From an uncultured Verrucomicrobiota bacterium (GTDB lineage: Bacteria; Verrucomicrobiota; Verrucomicrobiia; Chthoniobacterales; SZAS-18), in assembly GCA_937873255.1 (NCBI GenBank), contig CALMVM010000030.1, positions 1 through 5,329 of the forward strand: 5,329 nt of DNA, written 5' to 3'. The notes beneath the pieces were generated by a model. That model saw only the letters and a list, made by a program, of their open reading frames with translations. It had not been told where the DNA came from and ran no database searches. Both the position numbers and the translations under genes were made by a program. Positions 1-5,329 of the stretch are shown here, piece after piece. Position 1 is the first letter of the stretch. Each line of letters opens with the position of its first letter.

Positions 1-65
1 GGTGTACGTTCGGGCGGGGAACGACGCTGATCCGACACCGTTTCAGCAAACCTAGAAGTCCTCGC

Positions 66-428
66 TCACGCTTCGCAGTCGTGGGCGCGCAGTTCTTCGA
101 GGGTCACGAACTCCACCGCCGATGAATGCGTCGCGGCGAGAGCGACCGGAGGCGCCGTGCCGGCTTCCAACGCTTCCTGCCAGCGGCTCACGCACACGCA
201 CCATTTGTCACCCGGCCTCAGTCCCGGAAAATCCCATTCCGGGTGCGGTGTGATGAGGTCGTTGCCGTGCTCGCGCGAGAAATCCAAGAACTCTTCCGTC
301 ATCACGGCGCAGACCGTGTGCAATCCCACGTCGCCCGGACCCGTGCGGCAATAACCGTCGCGGTAATAACCCGTCATCGGATCGCGGCAACAGCAGCGGA
401 GTTCACCGCCCAGGACGTTCGTCGGCAT
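66..428 (-). CDS. DUF2237 family protein, small cysteine-rich, function unknown
   Basis: This is a complete 120-residue protein of the DUF2237 family, recognised from its typical wording: NVLGGEL near the N-terminus, DPMTGYYRDGYCRTGPGDVG (16-35), LHTVCAVMTEEFL (36-48), a GNDL segment (55-58), FPGLRPGDKWCVC (67-79), RWQEALEAG..PPV (82-95) and a closing ATH-SA-EFV-LEEL block. The length is usual for the family, so the gene looks intact. It has eight cysteines (12, 13, 14, 27, 40, 77, 79, 118); C27, C40 and the C77-x-C79 pair lie inside the recognisable blocks, so metal binding or redox chemistry is plausible, but this is inference because no biochemical role is known to me. There is no signal peptide or membrane segment. 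The ATG at 426-428 begins the conserved MPTNVLGG start, although the ribosome site is weak (GGTAAG about 11 nt upstream). It lies downstream of msrA on the same strand across a 71-bp gap with a hairpin, and may be co-transcribed with it. Confidence 0.9.
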   Translation of the reverse strand: MPTNVLGGELRCCCRDPMTGYYRDGYCRTGPGDVGLHTVCAVMTEEFLDFSREHGNDLITPHPEWDFPGLRPGDKWCVCVSRWQEALEAGTAPPVALAATHSSAVEFVTLEELRAHDCEA

Positions 429-451
429 CGTGGGAACAGCTTACCACTGTG

Positions 452-480
452 CCGCGATGGCGACAATGCCATCCGTGCGG
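452..480 (-). other. Bulged intergenic hairpin between msrA and the DUF2237 gene
   Basis: Positions 456-461 (GATGGC) and 468-473 (GCCATC) are a perfect 6-bp inverted repeat around a 6-nt loop. They are flanked by CCGC (452-455) and GCGG (477-480), which pair as four further base pairs with a 3-nt bulge (474-476). The structure sits about 20 nt after the msrA stop and 23 nt before the DUF2237 start. Neither strand has a T-run after the stem, so it is not a typical intrinsic terminator. In a msrA-DUF2237 transcript it could protect the upstream message from decay, mark a processing site or lower readthrough. These roles are inferred; only the inverted repeats are seen. Confidence 0.5.
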
Positions 481-499
481 TGCCGTTCGCGCGCAGGCA

Positions 500-1066
500 T
501 CAGGATTGCAGGCCCAGCTTGTCGAGCTTGGGCGTGATGACGTACGCGCAGTACGAGTTCCGCGATTTGTTCAGGTTGTAGTAATCCTGATGGTAATTCT
601 CGGCCGGGTAGAACGTCGCGGCCGGCACGATCTCCGTGACAATCGGCACACGGAAGTTCTTCGCGGCGGCCTGCTTGCTCAATTCGGCAATCGTGCGCTG
701 CTGGTCGTCCGCGTAAAAGATGGCGGAACGATATTGCGTGCCCACGTCGTTGCCTTGTCGGTTGGGCGTCGTCGGATCGTGCATTTTCCAGAAGGTCTCG
801 AGGATCTGTTCGAGCGGGACTTTCTTGGGGTCGAAAACCACCCGGGTAATCTCGGCGTGGCCGGTGTTCCCCTCGCAGACCTGCTCGTAGGTCGGATCGA
901 CGGTCGCGCCGCCCATGTAGCCGCTGGTGACGCTCAGCACCCCGGGAATCTGCTGGTAGACCGCCTCGGTACACCAGAAACAGCCGGCGGCGAGATCGAT
1001 GATTTCCGCGCCTGCCGGGGCGGCGGGGACGGTAGCTGGCGATTGGGGTTTTTGGGCGGTATTCAT
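500..1066 (-). CDS. msrA: Peptide-methionine (S)-S-oxide reductase MsrA
   Basis: MsrA reduces the S-epimer of methionine sulfoxide, free or in proteins, back to methionine; in bacteria the oxidised enzyme is normally recycled by thioredoxin. From ATG 1066 the protein has 188 residues, normal for the family. The active-site motif is GCFWCTE (28-34), with catalytic Cys29 and an extra Cys32, the GCFWC variant of the more common GCFWG. Other family marks are [43 protein letters not shown] and [11 protein letters not shown]. Cys173, in NSYCAYV near the C-terminus, is a good candidate resolving cysteine. The first 20 or so residues are Ala/Pro/Gln-rich and look like a loose tail, not a signal peptide, so the enzyme is probably cytoplasmic. 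A TTG at 1114 would add 16 residues but has no ribosome site; ATG 1066 has GAGAGG about 15 nt upstream, which is far but better. It is divergent from gyrB. Confidence 0.96.
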   Translation of the reverse strand: [188 protein letters not shown]

Positions 1067-3900
<2,834 letters not shown>

Positions 3901-3940
3901 TCCGGAGCCGACATTTGCCTTCGCGGTCAAAAGCCCCGGA
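3901..3940 (+). other. Imperfect hairpin between gyrB and the hydrolase gene
   Basis: Immediately after the gyrB stop, TCCGGAGC (3901-3908) can pair with GCCCCGGA (3933-3940) with one mismatch. An inner GAC/GTC pairing (3910-3912 with 3926-3928) could extend it. The 3' arm ends 3 nt before the hydrolase ATG, so it would cover the place where a ribosome site should lie, and no clear Shine-Dalgarno sequence is visible there. No T-run follows, so it is not a standard terminator. It may limit hydrolase translation or make it depend on ribosomes finishing gyrB. This is inference from base pairing alone. Confidence 0.35.
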
Positions 3941-3943
3941 TCG

Positions 3944-4894
3944 ATGTCCACGCTGGTGTCCGCCGCCCGCCCTCCGCGACGGTGGAACCGGCGTCGGATG
4001 CTGAAATGGCTCGCGGTGCTCGCGGTGGAATTCGTCCTCGTTACGGGCGTGGCGCTGCGTGAACTCTCGCCGTATGCGGTCATCATTCCCGGGCGGCTGG
4101 AGCGTGCTTTCAAGTACCGGGATCGCATGCCCGCCGACAGCGGTTTGAATGGTGAGCGCCTCGACGTGGAGGTCGAGCCCGGTCTGACATTGCGCGGATG
4201 GCTTTTGCACGCGTCGGGCGCGTTGCGCGGGACGGTGGTGCTTTTGCACGGACACGGGAGCTGCAAGGAATCGACTTTCGCGTTGGCGAAACTGCTCGCC
4301 GAGCACGGCTACAATTCGCTCGCTTACGACTCGCGCGGGCACGGTGAGAGTGGGGGGCGGTATTGCACTTACGGATACTACGAGCACGGCGATTGCACGC
4401 GCTACGTGGATGAGGCCGAACGGCGGTTCGGGCCGCTCGGGCCGCTGGCGATCTGGGGCCAGTCTCTCGGCGGCGCGGTGGCGTTGCAAACGCTGGCGGC
4501 GGACCGCCGTTTTCGCTGCGGCGTGATCGAAAGCACGTTCGCCAGCTTGCGCGGCGTCGTGCAGTCGGACGCCGCCCATTGGCTGCATTATTCGTGGGCG
4601 GCACCCGTAGACGACGCGTTGCATCGCGCGGGCGAGATCGCCCATTTCCCGGCCGGGACGATCAGTCCGGAAAAGGCTGCCTCCGAGGTGCGCTGTCCCG
4701 TACTGTTGATCCACGGCGCGGCGGATGCAAGAATCCCGGCGAGCGACGGTGAACGGATTTTTCGGCATCTGACCGCCCCCGGCTGCGAGTGGTATTCGGT
4801 CGAGGGGGCCGACCACGGCGACGTGTGGCGCAAGGGCGGGGCGGAATACGAGCGCCGCATGCTGGATTTCCTCGCGCGAAACGAACTTCCGTGA
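3944..4894 (+). CDS. Membrane-anchored alpha/beta hydrolase
   Basis: This 316-residue protein is a serine hydrolase of the alpha/beta fold, resembling the YfhR/ABHD13/Bem46-like group. Visible elements in order are an arginine-rich N-terminus (9-18), one hydrophobic segment (about 22-38) fitting a signal anchor, the oxyanion-hole motif HGHG (102-105), DSRGHGESGG (129-138), the nucleophile elbow GQSLGG with Ser174, the acid Asp261 in HGAADARIP, and the catalytic His291 in GADHGD. The triad is complete, so the enzyme should be active; the substrate cannot be read from sequence. The arginines before the hydrophobic stretch predict a cytoplasmic N-terminus and a catalytic domain outside the cytoplasmic membrane (inference). 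Glu29 within the hydrophobic segment is slightly unusual. ATG 3944 keeps the arginines; ATG 3998 would remove most of them. It lies 43 bp after gyrB, and its stop overlaps the next gene's start by four bases, suggesting co-translation with that gene. Confidence 0.88.
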   Translation: MSTLVSAARPPRRWNRRRMLKWLAVLAVEFVLVTGVALRELSPYAVIIPGRLERAFKYRDRMPADSGLNGERLDVEVEPGLTLRGWLLHASGALRGTVVLLHGHGSCKESTFALAKLLAEHGYNSLAYDSRGHGESGGRYCTYGYYEHGDCTRYVDEAERRFGPLGPLAIWGQSLGGAVALQTLAADRRFRCGVIESTFASLRGVVQSDAAHWLHYSWAAPVDDALHRAGEIAHFPAGTISPEKAASEVRCPVLLIHGAADARIPASDGERIFRHLTAPGCEWYSVEGADHGDVWRKGGAEYERRMLDFLARNELP

Positions 4895-5329
4895 ACGTGG
4901 ACCCAAACTCTCCCAATTTATCCGCAGTGAGCAGCGTCAAGCCGGTGGTCGGCATGATCCACCTCGGCGCTTTGCCCGGCACGCCGCGTCACGAACGGCT
5001 GGTGCGCGAGATCGTGGACGCCGCCCGCGCAGAGGCGCGCCAATACCGCGACGCCGGGATCAACTGCCTCATGATCGAAAACATGCACGACGTGCCGTAC
5101 ACGCGCGGCACGGTCGGCCCCGAGATCGTCGCGGCGATGACGATGGCCGCGCAGGCCGTGCGCGCGGAGGTGGATTTGCCCATTGGCCTCCAGGTTCTGG
5201 CTGCCGCCGATGTCGAGGCGCTGGCGGTGGCGCACGCCGCCGGGCTGGATTTCATCCGCACGGAATGTTTCGCGTTCGCGCACGTCGCCGACGAGGGCAT
5301 CATGGAATCCAACGCCGCGCGGCTGCTGC
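4891..5329 (+). CDS. BtpA/SgcQ-family TIM-barrel protein, N-terminal part only
   Basis: An open frame of 146 codons continues past the window end. It matches the start of the BtpA/SgcQ family (usually about 250-280 residues), so roughly half the gene is present. Family marks are KPVVGMIHLGALPGTPR (17-33), an A-RQYRDAGINCLMIENMHDVPY block (49-70), MTMAAQAVRAEVDLPIG (83-99) then LQVL (100-103), and AAGLDFIRTE with DEGIMES (134-140). The spacing of strands and helices fits a (beta/alpha)8 barrel. BtpA was named for its effect on photosystem I in a cyanobacterium; relatives are widespread in non-photosynthetic bacteria, where the reaction is unknown to me. GTG 4891 gives a GTGA overlap with the hydrolase stop; GTG 4897 and GTG 4927 are alternatives that still precede the first conserved strand. 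There is no clear ribosome site, consistent with translational coupling. No signal peptide is visible, so it is probably cytoplasmic. Confidence 0.86.
   Translation, partial: MNVDPNSPNLSAVSSVKPVVGMIHLGALPGTPRHERLVREIVDAARAEARQYRDAGINCLMIENMHDVPYTRGTVGPEIVAAMTMAAQAVRAEVDLPIGLQVLAAADVEALAVAHAAGLDFIRTECFAFAHVADEGIMESNAARLL

Noticed and set aside
7..23. Small inverted repeat CGTTC/GAACG downstream of the DUF2237 stop, considered as a terminator.
   Set aside because: The stem is only 5 bp with a 7-nt loop and no T-run on either strand. It could easily arise by chance in GC-rich DNA.

Overview
The window is a GC-rich piece of bacterial chromosome carrying five protein genes in two divergent groups. 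I see no RNA genes, mobile elements, CRISPR arrays or integration sites. The GyrB sequence gives the best hint of origin. Its ATPase region reads [18 protein letters not shown] and [15 protein letters not shown], wording I associate with Verrucomicrobiota and related PVC bacteria. It also has the long TOPRIM insertion first known from proteobacterial gyrases. A verrucomicrobial source is my inference, with moderate confidence; a GyrB tree would settle it.

Left part, minus strand (66-1066). A methionine sulfoxide reductase gene (msrA, GCFWC type) lies upstream of a small cysteine-rich DUF2237 gene. The 71-bp gap between them contains a strong bulged hairpin. The spacing suggests a two-gene unit, possibly with uneven expression. 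Both products are probably cytoplasmic.

Middle (1067-1281). This divergent intergenic and leader region separates msrA from gyrB and should hold promoters for both directions. No convincing -35/-10 pair stands out. The gyrB start is ambiguous among GTG 1234, TTG 1270 and ATG 1282.

Right part, plus strand (1282-5329). gyrB (872 codons from ATG 1282) is followed after 43 bp by a membrane-anchored alpha/beta hydrolase. The hydrolase stop overlaps, in a GTGA tetranucleotide, the likely start of a BtpA/SgcQ-family TIM-barrel gene that runs off the window end. That last gene is easily missed because it starts with GTG and has no stop inside the window.

The core genes are ordinary housekeeping functions: DNA supercoiling and repair of oxidised protein. 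The points worth a second look are the two intergenic hairpins, the msrA-DUF2237 pairing, gyrB lying away from the usual dnaA-dnaN-recF genes, and the coupled hydrolase/BtpA pair of unknown function. I found no convincing evidence of a wholly new system.
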